Below, one piece after another: positions 19,163-26,792 of a stretch of 49,024 nt of DNA. A model generated the notes under the pieces. It searched no databases. It was not told the DNA's origin and saw only the letters and a list, made by a program, of their open reading frames with translations. The translations under genes and the position numbers were made by a program. The stretch lies in assembly GCF_025363195.1 (NCBI RefSeq), contig NZ_JANYEK010000196.1, forward strand, positions 1-49,024, written 5' to 3'. Numbering within the stretch: position 1 is the stretch's first letter; every line of letters starts with the position of its first letter. This stretch comes from Sphingomonas sp. Lineage in GTDB: Bacteria > Pseudomonadota > Alphaproteobacteria > Sphingomonadales > Sphingomonadaceae.

Positions 19163-19265
19163 CCACCCCGGCGAACGCCAGGGTCCAGTGAGAATGGCAG
19201 ATGTAATCGGGCGCGGTGCTCACCATATCCGCTCCGCAAATGGACCCCGGCGTTCGCCGGGGCGG
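19163..19265. mobile_element. MITE-like inverted pair of family A palindromes
   Basis: The left arm (19163-19190) has ccaccccggcgaacgcc then agggtccagtg and differs from the 13548 repeat at one core base and near its inner end. The right arm (19237-19265) matches the 13897 repeat closely. The arms face each other in the same orientation as in the GIY-YIG element but enclose only 46 bp with no gene. It fits a short non-autonomous derivative of that element and lies in the sucB-lpd gap. Confidence 0.6.
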
Positions 19266-19273
19266 AGACTGAA

Positions 19274-20668
19274 ATGGCTGACGAATACGATTACGACGTT
19301 CTAGTGATTGGCTCCGGACCCGGTGGCTATGTCGCCGCGATCCGTGCCGCACAGCTCGGCCTGCGCACGGCGTGTATCGAGAGCCGCGAGACGCTGGGCG
19401 GTACGTGCCTCAACGTCGGTTGCATTCCATCCAAGGCGATGCTGCATGCGAGCGAATATTTCGATGCGGCGGCGAACGGCACGATGGCCAAATTGGGCAT
19501 CAAGGTGACGCCGGAACTGGATCTCGAGGCGATGCATGGCCAGCGCCTCGACGCGGTCAAGCAGTTGACCGGCGGCATCGCGTTCCTGTTCAAGAAGAAC
19601 AAGGTCGAATGGATCAAGGGGCGCGGTGCCTTTGTCGATGCGCACACCGTGGCGGTCGGCGACAAGACAGTCACCGCCAAGGATATCGTCGTCGCCACCG
19701 GTTCCAGCGTTACGCCGCTGCCCGGCGTCGAGATCGACCAGACGATCGTCGTGGACAGCACCGGTGCGCTCGAACTGGCCAGGGTGCCGGATCATATGGT
19801 CGTCATCGGCGGTGGCGTTATCGGGTTGGAACTTGGCAGCGTGTGGCGCAGGCTCGGTGCCAAGGTCACGTGCGTCGAGTATCTCGACCAGATTTTACCC
19901 GGCTTCGACGGTGACGTACGCAAGGAAGCGCACAAGATCTTCAAGAAGCAGGGCATTGAATTCAAGCTGTCGACCAAGGTAACCGGCGTCGCGGTGAATG
20001 GCGACAAGGCGACGTTGACGGTCGAACCCGCCGCCGGCGGTGCTGCGGAGACGATCGAGGCGGATTGCGTTCTGGTGTCGATCGGCCGCAAGCCGAACAC
20101 CGATGGCCTCGCGCTCGACAAGGCCGGCTTGGTGGTCAACCAGCGCGGGCAGATCGAGACCGGCCATCGCTTCGAGACATCGGTGCCCGGCATCTGGGCG
20201 ATCGGCGATGTCATCCCCGGCCCGATGCTGGCGCACAAGGCCGAGGACGAGGGCATTGCCGTCGCTGAGAATATCGCCGGGCTGACCGGCATCGTGAACC
20301 ACGATCTGATTCCTTCCGTCGTCTATACCTGGCCGGAAATCGCTGGTGTCGGCCTGACCGAGGAAGCGGCGAAGGAAAAGGGCGAGATCAAGGTCGGCAA
20401 GTTCCCGATGATGGCCAACAGCCGCGCCAAGACCAACCACGAGCCAGACGGCTTCGTGAAGATCATCGCCGATGCCAAGAGCGACCGTGTGCTGGGCGTG
20501 TGGATCATCGCGGTGCCTGCCGGGGTCATGATCGCGCAGGCGGTCCAGTCGATGGAGTTCGGTGCCACGTCCGAGGACATCGCCTATACCTGCCACGCGC
20601 ATCCGACGCATAGCGAGGCGATCAAGGAGGCGGCGATGGCGGTGCAGGGAAAACCTATCCATATCTGA
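19274..20668 (+). CDS. lpd: Dihydrolipoyl dehydrogenase (E3)
   Basis: A 464-residue FAD-dependent disulfide oxidoreductase. The FAD motif GSGPGG is at residues 13-18, and the redox cysteines are C45 and C50 in GGTCLNVGCIPSK. A second, NAD-binding, Rossmann motif (VIGGGVIGLELG) follows, and the catalytic His-Glu pair is in CHAHPTHSEAIKEA near the C-terminus. It reoxidises the lipoyl group of E2 and reduces NAD+. It ends the mdh-sucD-sucA-sucB-lpd cluster. Confidence 0.96.
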   Translation: MADEYDYDVLVIGSGPGGYVAAIRAAQLGLRTACIESRETLGGTCLNVGCIPSKAMLHASEYFDAAANGTMAKLGIKVTPELDLEAMHGQRLDAVKQLTGGIAFLFKKNKVEWIKGRGAFVDAHTVAVGDKTVTAKDIVVATGSSVTPLPGVEIDQTIVVDSTGALELARVPDHMVVIGGGVIGLELGSVWRRLGAKVTCVEYLDQILPGFDGDVRKEAHKIFKKQGIEFKLSTKVTGVAVNGDKATLTVEPAAGGAAETIEADCVLVSIGRKPNTDGLALDKAGLVVNQRGQIETGHRFETSVPGIWAIGDVIPGPMLAHKAEDEGIAVAENIAGLTGIVNHDLIPSVVYTWPEIAGVGLTEEAAKEKGEIKVGKFPMMANSRAKTNHEPDGFVKIIADAKSDRVLGVWIIAVPAGVMIAQAVQSMEFGATSEDIAYTCHAHPTHSEAIKEAAMAVQGKPIHI

Positions 20669-20946
20669 TCGCGCCCGGCTTCGGCGACACAGATAGCGGC
20701 CTCGTCGCGATCAGATCGGCCGGCGGCGCTCTAGCGTCTGCCCGTAGCGGCCTCGGCTCCTGTAGCGCCTAGATACGCAACGTTTCCCCGGCAAAGGTCG
20801 AGGGATAGCCTATTGTGCCGGATAAATCCTCACACCCTTATCGAGCGCGCTTGGGAGGAAGGGCGGACGGATTATGTCAGCTTCGGGTGGAATCTCCCCG
20901 AATTCCCCGAAAAATCACTCCGCTACATTTTGCGACATAAAATCTC
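20669..20946. other. Gap after lpd with no recognised gene
   Basis: About 280 bp between the lpd stop and the promoter of the downstream small RNA. No coding frame with family features and no clear terminator for lpd was found. Confidence 0.5.
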
Positions 20947-20975
20947 TTGAAGCACGAAAACGGCTTTCCTATATC
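20947..20975 (+). promoter_or_regulatory. Sigma-70 type promoter of the small RNA
   Basis: TTGAAG (20947-20952) and TATATC (20970-20975) are separated by exactly 17 bp. A start at A20982 would lie one base before the outer stem of the RNA described next. Confidence 0.65.
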
Positions 20976-20981
20976 GGTCTT

Positions 20982-21086
20982 ACAAGGTTCGTGTCCCCCC
21001 CTTTCGCGGGCCTTGCGGTACGCTTTTAGCGTACTTCCTCCCTGAACCTTGGCCACCTCGTGCTTCGCGCACGGGGTGGTTTTTTT
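20982..21086 (+). ncRNA. Candidate structured small RNA (~105 nt)
   Basis: Four elements line up with no coding frame: the promoter just upstream; an 8-bp outer stem (caaggttc 20983-20990 with gaaccttg 21044-21051); an inner perfect hairpin (gtacgc 21018-21023 with gcgtac 21029-21034, loop tttta); and an intrinsic terminator at the end. The unpaired strand between the inner hairpin and the outer stem reads ttcctccct, which resembles an anti-Shine-Dalgarno loop. Size and layout recall the alphaproteobacterial small RNAs with CCUCC loops, such as the SuhB/BjrC1505 type, but I cannot confirm the family. A 6S-like role is an alternative. Confidence 0.6.
21053..21086 (+). terminator. Intrinsic terminator of the small RNA
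   Basis: The stem ccacctcgtgc (21053-21063) pairs with gcacggggtgg (21069-21079) with one G-T wobble and a 5-nt loop, followed by seven T residues (21080-21086). It also ends just before the convergent N-formylglutamate amidohydrolase gene. Confidence 0.88.
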
Positions 21087-21091
21087 AACGG

Positions 21092-21949
21092 CTATTCTGC
21101 CGCCAGAGTGGTGGGCAGGGCGACCGCCTCGTCGGCCAGCGCAGCGATTATGGATCGCAATAGCCTAACCATGGCTGCAAATCCCGGCCCCGGCGCATCG
21201 CGTGCATCGTCCAGATACAGCGCACGATCGAACTCGACCTGCACCGCATGCACGCCTTTTACGGGGCACCCGTGACGGGCGAGAATGTGTCCGCCGGCAT
21301 ATGGCGTGTTGACCGCGCTCGTCAGCCCGGCGGCGCGCACTTGCGATTCGAGCCGGTGCACGAACCGCCCGCCCGCCGATTGCCCGAAACGATCGCCCAG
21401 CACGATCTGCGCCCCACTCGATAGCGACGGCATCGAATGTACATCAAGCAGCACCGCCACCCCGAACCGCAACCGGGCCGCCGCCAGCGCCGCCTCCAGC
21501 GCAATATGATAGGGCCGGTGGTCCCCGGCGATGCGCGCCATCACCTCCTCGCCGTCCAGCTTGCGCGCCCAGATCTCACCCGCGCCGGACAGCCGCCGCG
21601 GGATCAGCCCCAGGCCACCGCGCACTTTCGCCGATGGCAGCCCCAGGGCGCGCCGATCTGCGCCGCCGTCGATCTGGGGATCGCGCTCGTTTTCGGCACG
21701 GTTGAGATCGATCCAGGCGCGTGCACGACGCTGCACCAGCATCGTCTCCACACCCAGCGCGGCAAAGGCCAGCGTGTCGACGTGCCGGTCCTCCAGCGGG
21801 CGCAGCGCCATTATAGGCACCCGCAACGCCGCTCGCAGCGCCAGCGGATAGTCCCTTCCGCCATGCGGTACCGACAGCACCACCGGGCTGCCCGGCACGA
21901 CCGTGCCGTAGAGGTCGAAGGACTGAGACGGGGATAAGGGCGGCGGCAT
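21092..21949 (-). CDS. N-formylglutamate amidohydrolase family protein (copy 1)
   Basis: A 285-residue member of the N-formylglutamate amidohydrolase family, which hydrolyses N-formyl-L-glutamate in one histidine-degradation route and includes related deacylases. Visible hallmarks are LSVPHGGRDYP, WIDLNRAENERDP, and LLDVHSMPS (metal-site region). The C-terminal part has NTPYAGGHILARHG and VHAVQVEFDR. There are no hut genes nearby, so the true substrate is open. It is convergent with the small RNA and divergent from cpdR (114 bp apart). A second, distinct paralogue is at 44837-45616. Confidence 0.85.
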   Translation of the reverse strand: MPPPLSPSQSFDLYGTVVPGSPVVLSVPHGGRDYPLALRAALRVPIMALRPLEDRHVDTLAFAALGVETMLVQRRARAWIDLNRAENERDPQIDGGADRRALGLPSAKVRGGLGLIPRRLSGAGEIWARKLDGEEVMARIAGDHRPYHIALEAALAAARLRFGVAVLLDVHSMPSLSSGAQIVLGDRFGQSAGGRFVHRLESQVRAAGLTSAVNTPYAGGHILARHGCPVKGVHAVQVEFDRALYLDDARDAPGPGFAAMVRLLRSIIAALADEAVALPTTLAAE

Positions 21950-22063
21950 CTCGTCTCAGCCTATGCCCGTCCCGCCTTGGCCGCAATCGCCCACGCGTAC
22001 ACTGGAAATTCTTAAGGGCTTTGGGCATAAGACGACTGTACGGGAAATCGGGTGGCGCATGAC

Positions 22064-22441
22064 ATGATCAGGATATTGCTGGCCGAAGATGACCGCGTGA
22101 TGCGCGAATATCTGACGCGCGCACTCGAACGCTCCGGCTATGCCGTCAGCGCAGTGGATCGCGGCACTGCGGCGATTCCCTTGCTCGAGACCGAGCATTT
22201 CGACCTGCTGCTCACCGACATCGTCATGCCCGAGATGGACGGCATCGAACTGGCGCAGAAGGCGGGTGAAATGGTGCCCGATCTGCGCGTGATGTTTATC
22301 ACCGGCTTTGCCGCCGTAACGCTGAAAGCGGGCAAGCAGATGCCGCAGGCACGCGTGCTTTCCAAGCCGTTTCACCTGCGCGATCTAGTGCTGGAGGTCG
22401 ATCGCATGTTCGAGAGCGAAAGTGCGCATGGCGGCCTTTAG
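22064..22441 (+). CDS. cpdR: Response regulator CpdR
   Basis: A 125-residue stand-alone receiver domain. The phosphoacceptor is D52 in LLLTDIVMPEMDG, the acidic pair is at D9-D10, and the switch residues are T80 (VMFITGFAAV) and K101 (LSKPFHLRDLV). The whole sequence matches Caulobacter CpdR, which when unphosphorylated primes ClpXP to degrade cell-cycle proteins and is controlled by the CckA-ChpT relay. I chose ATG 22064 (MIRILLAEDD) by homology; a GTG at 22052 in the same frame adds four residues. It stands alone, without a kinase gene nearby, as usual for CpdR. Confidence 0.87.
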   Translation: MIRILLAEDDRVMREYLTRALERSGYAVSAVDRGTAAIPLLETEHFDLLLTDIVMPEMDGIELAQKAGEMVPDLRVMFITGFAAVTLKAGKQMPQARVLSKPFHLRDLVLEVDRMFESESAHGGL

Positions 22442-22522
22442 ACGGGGCGGCGAGAAAACGTGAGACGGTTGCGTAACCGCCTTGCTTCCCTGGCAAAGCC
22501 CGGGTAGAGGCACCCTCCTCGT

Positions 22523-22597
22523 GGGCGTGTAGCTCAGTGGTAGAGCACTGTGTTGACATCGCAGGGGTCGCAAGTTCAATCCTTGCCACGCCCACCA
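22523..22597 (+). tRNA. tRNA-Val (anticodon GAC)
   Basis: The acceptor stem GGGCGTG (22523-22529) pairs with CACGCCC (22587-22593), followed by discriminator A and an encoded CCA (22595-22597). The anticodon loop TTGACAT gives GAC, valine. The D-arm (GCTC..GAGC) and T-arm (GCAAG TTCAATC CTTGC) are intact. It marks the left edge of the accessory-looking region. Confidence 0.95.
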
Positions 22598-22600
22598 TTA

Positions 22601-22637
22601 AAAGCCTTGGTAGCTCGATGAGTTACCAGGGCTTTTT
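22601..22637 (+). terminator. Intrinsic terminator after tRNA-Val
   Basis: aaagccttggta (22601-22612) pairs with taccagggcttt (22624-22635), with one mismatch and a ~11-nt loop, and a T-run follows. It is only a few bases after the tRNA. Confidence 0.8.
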
Positions 22638-23306
22638 TGATTATCGTGACTGAAATCCGGTGTTTTCGCGCAGCAAAATCCAGCATCGAAAATAGGCGGA
22701 AGCGCCTCTCGACCATCCTCGAACGACGGTGCCAGGCGTCTCAAAATACACCTCGCTGGGGCGGGCAGATCAGGGCGCCGCGCCGCGACATCGGCGTCAT
22801 CCTGACTGTGGCCGACAATGTCCATATCGATTTCGGTTTAAAATATTAACCGCGATGAGTGTGAAGGCTCGCCACTTTCCGATGGTCGCGCGGCGGCTGA
22901 TCGTGCGCTATAGGTGTAGATAGCGACCGAGGTGGGATGCGCCCCTCAAAAGCTCCCTACCTCTGAAGTTCAAAAACCTTGCGGCAAGGCTGGCGGCAAG
23001 GACGGTTCCGATCGGCTCTAGACCACGACACGTCTACATAACTATTCGCGCTCCAACGGGATTTTTAAACGGCGCCATGTGGACGCTGCGACCGATGCCC
23101 GGACGGGGGGCGTCGTGAAGTAGTTGCGCCTCTGCATAAATCGGACCACGCCAATGCAAAGGCCGGATCGACACCCCATCGCTGGCGCGCTACGCAACGA
23201 CCCGCGATAAGTTTATTGCATGTTGGCGGTATGCCGCTCCATTCTGGAACAGTTGAAGGCAGTGCAGGATGACGGTCCGTAGTCCAGGCTGCGAAATCGG
23301 GAGATT
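22638..23306. other. Gap of ~670 bp with no recognised gene
   Basis: Short frames exist on both strands (for example 22637-22849 plus and 22598-22825 minus), but none has family features or a ribosome binding site. No copy of the tRNA-Val 3' end that would mark an attachment site was found here. It probably contains the iclR promoter. Confidence 0.5.
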
Positions 23307-24119
23307 ATGTTGAAAGAAGCGATTGCCGTGGATGCGTTGGCCGTGAAAGCAAAAGGTGCCAAAAAGCAGTATCGGGCGCCTGCGCTCGAAAAAGGTCTCG
23401 ATATCCTGGAGTTGCTGACTTCGGAACGCGAGGCGCTCACGGTCTCTGCGATATGCCAGCGATTGAAGCGGTCGCAGGGCGAGATTTTCCGCATGATCCA
23501 GGTGTTGGAGGATCGCGGGTTCATCGGCCAGAATGCCCAGACAGACGGTTATATGCTGACCGATCTGCTTTTCTCGATGGCGATGCAGCAGCCGATGACC
23601 CAGAGTTTGGTCGAGGCAGCGATCCCGATAATGCGCATCTTGGCCACGGACATCGGGCAGTCCTGCCATCTCGCCCTACACACGCGCGGCGAGATCGTGG
23701 TGGTGGCGCGGATGGAATCGATCGAACATCTCGGTTTCACTGTCCGCGTCGGGTATCGCCGGTCGATTATGAGAACCGTTTCGGGGATGACGCTGTTCGC
23801 GTTCCAACCGAGCGATGTTCGTGAACGTTGGCTAGCGATGGTGGAGCCCGTACCGTCCAAACAGGACCTTACCGAGTTTATCGCGAATATCGAGGAGATC
23901 GAGTTGCAAGGTTTCGCGCAAAGGGCCAGTTCCTACGTCAGCGGCGTCACCGACATTTCCGTCCCGATCATGCGCGGGGACCGGGCCGCCGCCGCGCTGA
24001 CCGTACCGTATATCAAGACAACCTCGTCGCGCGGTTCCACTGCCGATGTCGCCCGAAAATTGAAGGCGGCTTCGGAGGATATCGCGAGAAGGCTGACGGG
24101 AGGCGATAGTCGCGCCTGA
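23307..24119 (+). CDS. IclR family transcriptional regulator
   Basis: A 270-residue regulator. The N-terminal winged helix-turn-helix spans about residues 25-90 (ALEKGLDILELLTSE, then LTVSAICQRLKRSQGEIFRM, then LEDRGFI). The effector-binding GAF-like domain follows (QSCHLALHTRGEIVVVARME, YVSGVTDISVPIM). IclR proteins usually control catabolic genes for aromatic or sugar acids. No intact catabolic gene is adjacent: the downstream 284 bp hold only an unrecognised open stretch, so the target may have been lost. Effector unknown. Confidence 0.88.
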   Translation: MLKEAIAVDALAVKAKGAKKQYRAPALEKGLDILELLTSEREALTVSAICQRLKRSQGEIFRMIQVLEDRGFIGQNAQTDGYMLTDLLFSMAMQQPMTQSLVEAAIPIMRILATDIGQSCHLALHTRGEIVVVARMESIEHLGFTVRVGYRRSIMRTVSGMTLFAFQPSDVRERWLAMVEPVPSKQDLTEFIANIEEIELQGFAQRASSYVSGVTDISVPIMRGDRAAAALTVPYIKTTSSRGSTADVARKLKAASEDIARRLTGGDSRA

Positions 24120-24403
24120 CGATGGCTGGAATTTCAGGTACAGCTCGCTGACGCTCCCGATATGGATTAGGCTGTCCTGCCACGTCTGGATATCGACGGT
24201 GCTTCGTCGATCGCGCCTTTCTACGACAACGCCGACCAGAAACCGCCGGTATATTTGTTCGATGATGGTCCTGCGCCGTTGGGCGCGCCGGGCGCTGTCG
24301 TGCCCGGAATGATGCTCGTCACCCCGTCTGGGCGAGCGGAAACAGGCCGCAGCTCAAGGCGCAGAATATCGATATTCCCGCCAAGAGGTGGTAGCGTCAG
24401 CCG
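24120..24403. other. Gap with a possible gene remnant
   Basis: From about 24184 an open plus-strand stretch reads LDIDGASSIAPFYDNADQ, then PPVYLFDDGPAPLG, then VPGMMLVTPSGRAETG, and runs to a TGA that overlaps the sulP start. It lacks a convincing start codon. I do not recognise the family. It may be the tail of a lost gene once controlled by the IclR regulator, or chance. Confidence 0.25.
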
Positions 24404-26005
24404 ATGAAGCGAGGCGACCTTATTGCCGGACTGGGCGTCGCCGGGTTGATGCTACCCGAAGCCGTAGCCTATGCCGGGATCGCCGGGTTGCCGCCGCAAC
24501 GCGCGATCTTTGCCGGGATCGCGGGATGCTTTTGTTATGCGCTGGTCGGCCGCAGTCGTTTCGCGATCGTTTCCGCAACGTCGTCGTCGGCCGCGATTCT
24601 TGCTGCGACGCTGGCCGCTGCGCCGGTCGCGGGGGGTGACAAGGCGACGGTGGCTACGATCGTCGTGATGCTCACCGGCTTGCTGTTCCTCGTAGCCGCC
24701 GCCGCGCGACTTGGCGGGCTGACCAGCTTCATCTCACGGCCCGTGTTACGAGGCTTCGCGTTCGGCATCGCCATTACCATCATCGTCCATCAATTACCGA
24801 TCGTCGCGGGCGTCGAGGTGCATGCCGCCAACATCCTGTTGTTCTGCGCGCGCTTGATCGCTGCGGCGCCGGAGTGGAATTTGGCAAGCCTTCTGGTCGG
24901 TTGGTCGGCGCTGGCGGTGCTGCTGACGCTGCGGCGCTATCCGTCATTGCCGGGCGCGCTGATCGTGCTGCTGCTCGGGATCGTCGTATCGCGCCTGTTC
25001 GACCTTGCCGGTCATGACGTCGCGGTCGTCGGCATGATCGACGCTTCCATCACCTGGCCTTCGCTGCCGCACCTTGGCTGGGGCGCATGGTCGCAAGTGG
25101 CGCAGTTCACAGTGCCGTTGACCCTCATCCTGTTCGCGGAATCCTGGGGCACGATTCGTACGCTGGCGCTGCAGCATCACGACACGGTGGACGCCAACCG
25201 CGAACTGGGCGCGCTAGGAGTCGCCAACCTTGCCAGCGCGCTGGTCCAGGGCATGCCGGTGGGCGCGGGCTTCTCGGCAGGGTCCGCCAGCGAGGCGGCG
25301 GGTGCGATCACGCGCGCCACCGCGGTGACCGCAGCGATGGGCCTCGCCGCGCTGATCGTTTTCGCAACGTCGCTGATCGCGGCGCTGCCTGAGCCGGTGC
25401 TGGCGGCGGTCGTGATTGCAGCGCTGACTCATGCGGTCGATCCGATGCCGCTACTGCGCCTGTGGCGGCTCGATCGCGATCAATATGTTGCACTGGGCGC
25501 TGCGCTGGGCGTGCTGGCGCTCGGCGTGCTGAACGGCATGCTGGTGGCAATCCTGCTGTCGCTTGCCGCGCTCCTGCAACGGCTGGCGACGCCCAAGGTC
25601 GCCAGGCTGGGTCGGATCCGCGACAGCCATGATTATGTCGATCTCGCCCGTCATGCCGAGGCTGTCTCCCCGCTTCAAGTGGCGGTGTGGCGCCCGACCG
25701 TGCCCTTATTTTTTGCCAATGCGGAACGGATGCTTGCGCTCGTAGCGGCGGGCACCCGCGCCGACCCCGCGATGCGCGCAGTCGTCCTGAGTCTTGAAGA
25801 AAGCTATGACCTCGACAGTACCGCACTCGACGCGCTGATCGAATTCGACCGGACGATTGCCGCGGCAGGTATTCGGATGCAGCTCGCCCGCTTGCACGAT
25901 CGTGCCCGCGACTTGCTCGAAGCAGCCGGAGCGAGCGATCTCGCACAGCGTAGCAGCTACAGCGTCGATGACGCCGTGGCCGTCATGACGAACAAGGAGA
26001 CATGA
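24404..26005 (+). CDS. SulP (SLC26) family anion transporter with STAS domain
   Basis: A 533-residue membrane transporter. The N-terminal SulP motif LMLPEAVAYAGIAGLPPQ is followed by 10-12 hydrophobic segments to about residue 400. The C-terminal STAS domain has ANAERMLALV and VVLSLEESYDLDSTALDAL. SulP proteins move sulfate, bicarbonate or other anions; this one cannot be assigned a substrate. Its stop lies one base before the start of a ParB-like gene, so the two are translationally linked. Confidence 0.88.
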   Translation: MKRGDLIAGLGVAGLMLPEAVAYAGIAGLPPQRAIFAGIAGCFCYALVGRSRFAIVSATSSSAAILAATLAAAPVAGGDKATVATIVVMLTGLLFLVAAAARLGGLTSFISRPVLRGFAFGIAITIIVHQLPIVAGVEVHAANILLFCARLIAAAPEWNLASLLVGWSALAVLLTLRRYPSLPGALIVLLLGIVVSRLFDLAGHDVAVVGMIDASITWPSLPHLGWGAWSQVAQFTVPLTLILFAESWGTIRTLALQHHDTVDANRELGALGVANLASALVQGMPVGAGFSAGSASEAAGAITRATAVTAAMGLAALIVFATSLIAALPEPVLAAVVIAALTHAVDPMPLLRLWRLDRDQYVALGAALGVLALGVLNGMLVAILLSLAALLQRLATPKVARLGRIRDSHDYVDLARHAEAVSPLQVAVWRPTVPLFFANAERMLALVAAGTRADPAMRAVVLSLEESYDLDSTALDALIEFDRTIAAAGIRMQLARLHDRARDLLEAAGASDLAQRSSYSVDDAVAVMTNKET

Positions 26006-26006
26006 T

Positions 26007-26636
26007 ATGAATGAGGATTTCTCGCCTATGCTCCGCCCGGTCGAGATCGCGCATCTGCGACCGACCCAGATGACGGTCGGTTTGAGAGAGGTAGAGCGTA
26101 AGCGCGTCGAATGGCGCAAGCGGGCCGATCGCGATGGCCCCGACTTTCTTGGTAGCCACATGATCCCGGCGATACTGGGGCCCAAATCCGTGCCCTATGT
26201 GATCGATCATCATCATCTGGTGCGCGCGCTGCACGACGAGGGTGTCACCCACGTCCTGGTGAGTGTCATTGCCGATCTCAGCCATCTCAAAAAGTCGCAA
26301 TTCTGGACATTCATGGACAATCGCAACTGGCTGCACCCGTTCGACGAGACCGGCAGCCGCCAGTCCTATGATCGCTTGCCGAAGAAGATTTCGGCGATGA
26401 ACGACGATCCGTACCGCTCGCTCGCCGGGGAAGTGCGCCGCGCTGGTGGCTATGCCAAGGATGCGACGCCCTATTCCGAGTTTTTATGGGCCGATTTCCT
26501 GCGTCGCCGGATCGACGAAAGACAGGTTGTGCGACACTTCGAACGCGCAGTCGTCAAGGCGGTGGCCTTGAGCACGTCGCACCAAGCGACATATCTGCCA
26601 GGCTGGTGCGGACCATCGAATGACCCAGAGCGATAG
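26007..26636 (+). CDS. ParB-like protein (ParBc_2 / ParB-Srx fold)
   Basis: A 209-residue protein resembling the ParBc_2 family of lone ParB/sulfiredoxin-fold proteins: LRPVEIAHLRPTQMTVG, then VPYVIDHHHLVRALHDEG (the ParB-box-like segment), then the conserved C-terminal part DPYRSLAGEVRRAGG and PYSEFLWADFLRRRI. There is no DNA-binding HTH and no parA, so chromosome partition is unlikely. The start follows the sulP stop by one base, an arrangement that points to a shared task with the transporter. Biochemical role unknown; some ParB-fold proteins are nucleotide-dependent switches or nucleases. Confidence 0.72.
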   Translation: MNEDFSPMLRPVEIAHLRPTQMTVGLREVERKRVEWRKRADRDGPDFLGSHMIPAILGPKSVPYVIDHHHLVRALHDEGVTHVLVSVIADLSHLKKSQFWTFMDNRNWLHPFDETGSRQSYDRLPKKISAMNDDPYRSLAGEVRRAGGYAKDATPYSEFLWADFLRRRIDERQVVRHFERAVVKAVALSTSHQATYLPGWCGPSNDPER

Positions 26637-26792
26637 CTGGAGCGATATGCTGATCATGACCGAAATTTATGAGAGCCCTAGCTTCGCGCGCTCGACATTG
26701 GTCGTGTAACGACACGAAGTGCCGATATGAGGACCATAGCCGGGCTGATGGGTTGCGAAGTTTTGTCGCCGGACGATGAGCACTGACGAAAC

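Noticed and set aside
22637..22849. A 70-codon frame after tRNA-Val
   Set aside because: No ribosome site, starts inside the tRNA terminator, and has no recognisable features.
26007..26636. Chromosome-partition ParB
   Set aside because: There is no parA, no parS-like sites and no HTH domain; the protein matches the lone ParBc_2-type fold instead.
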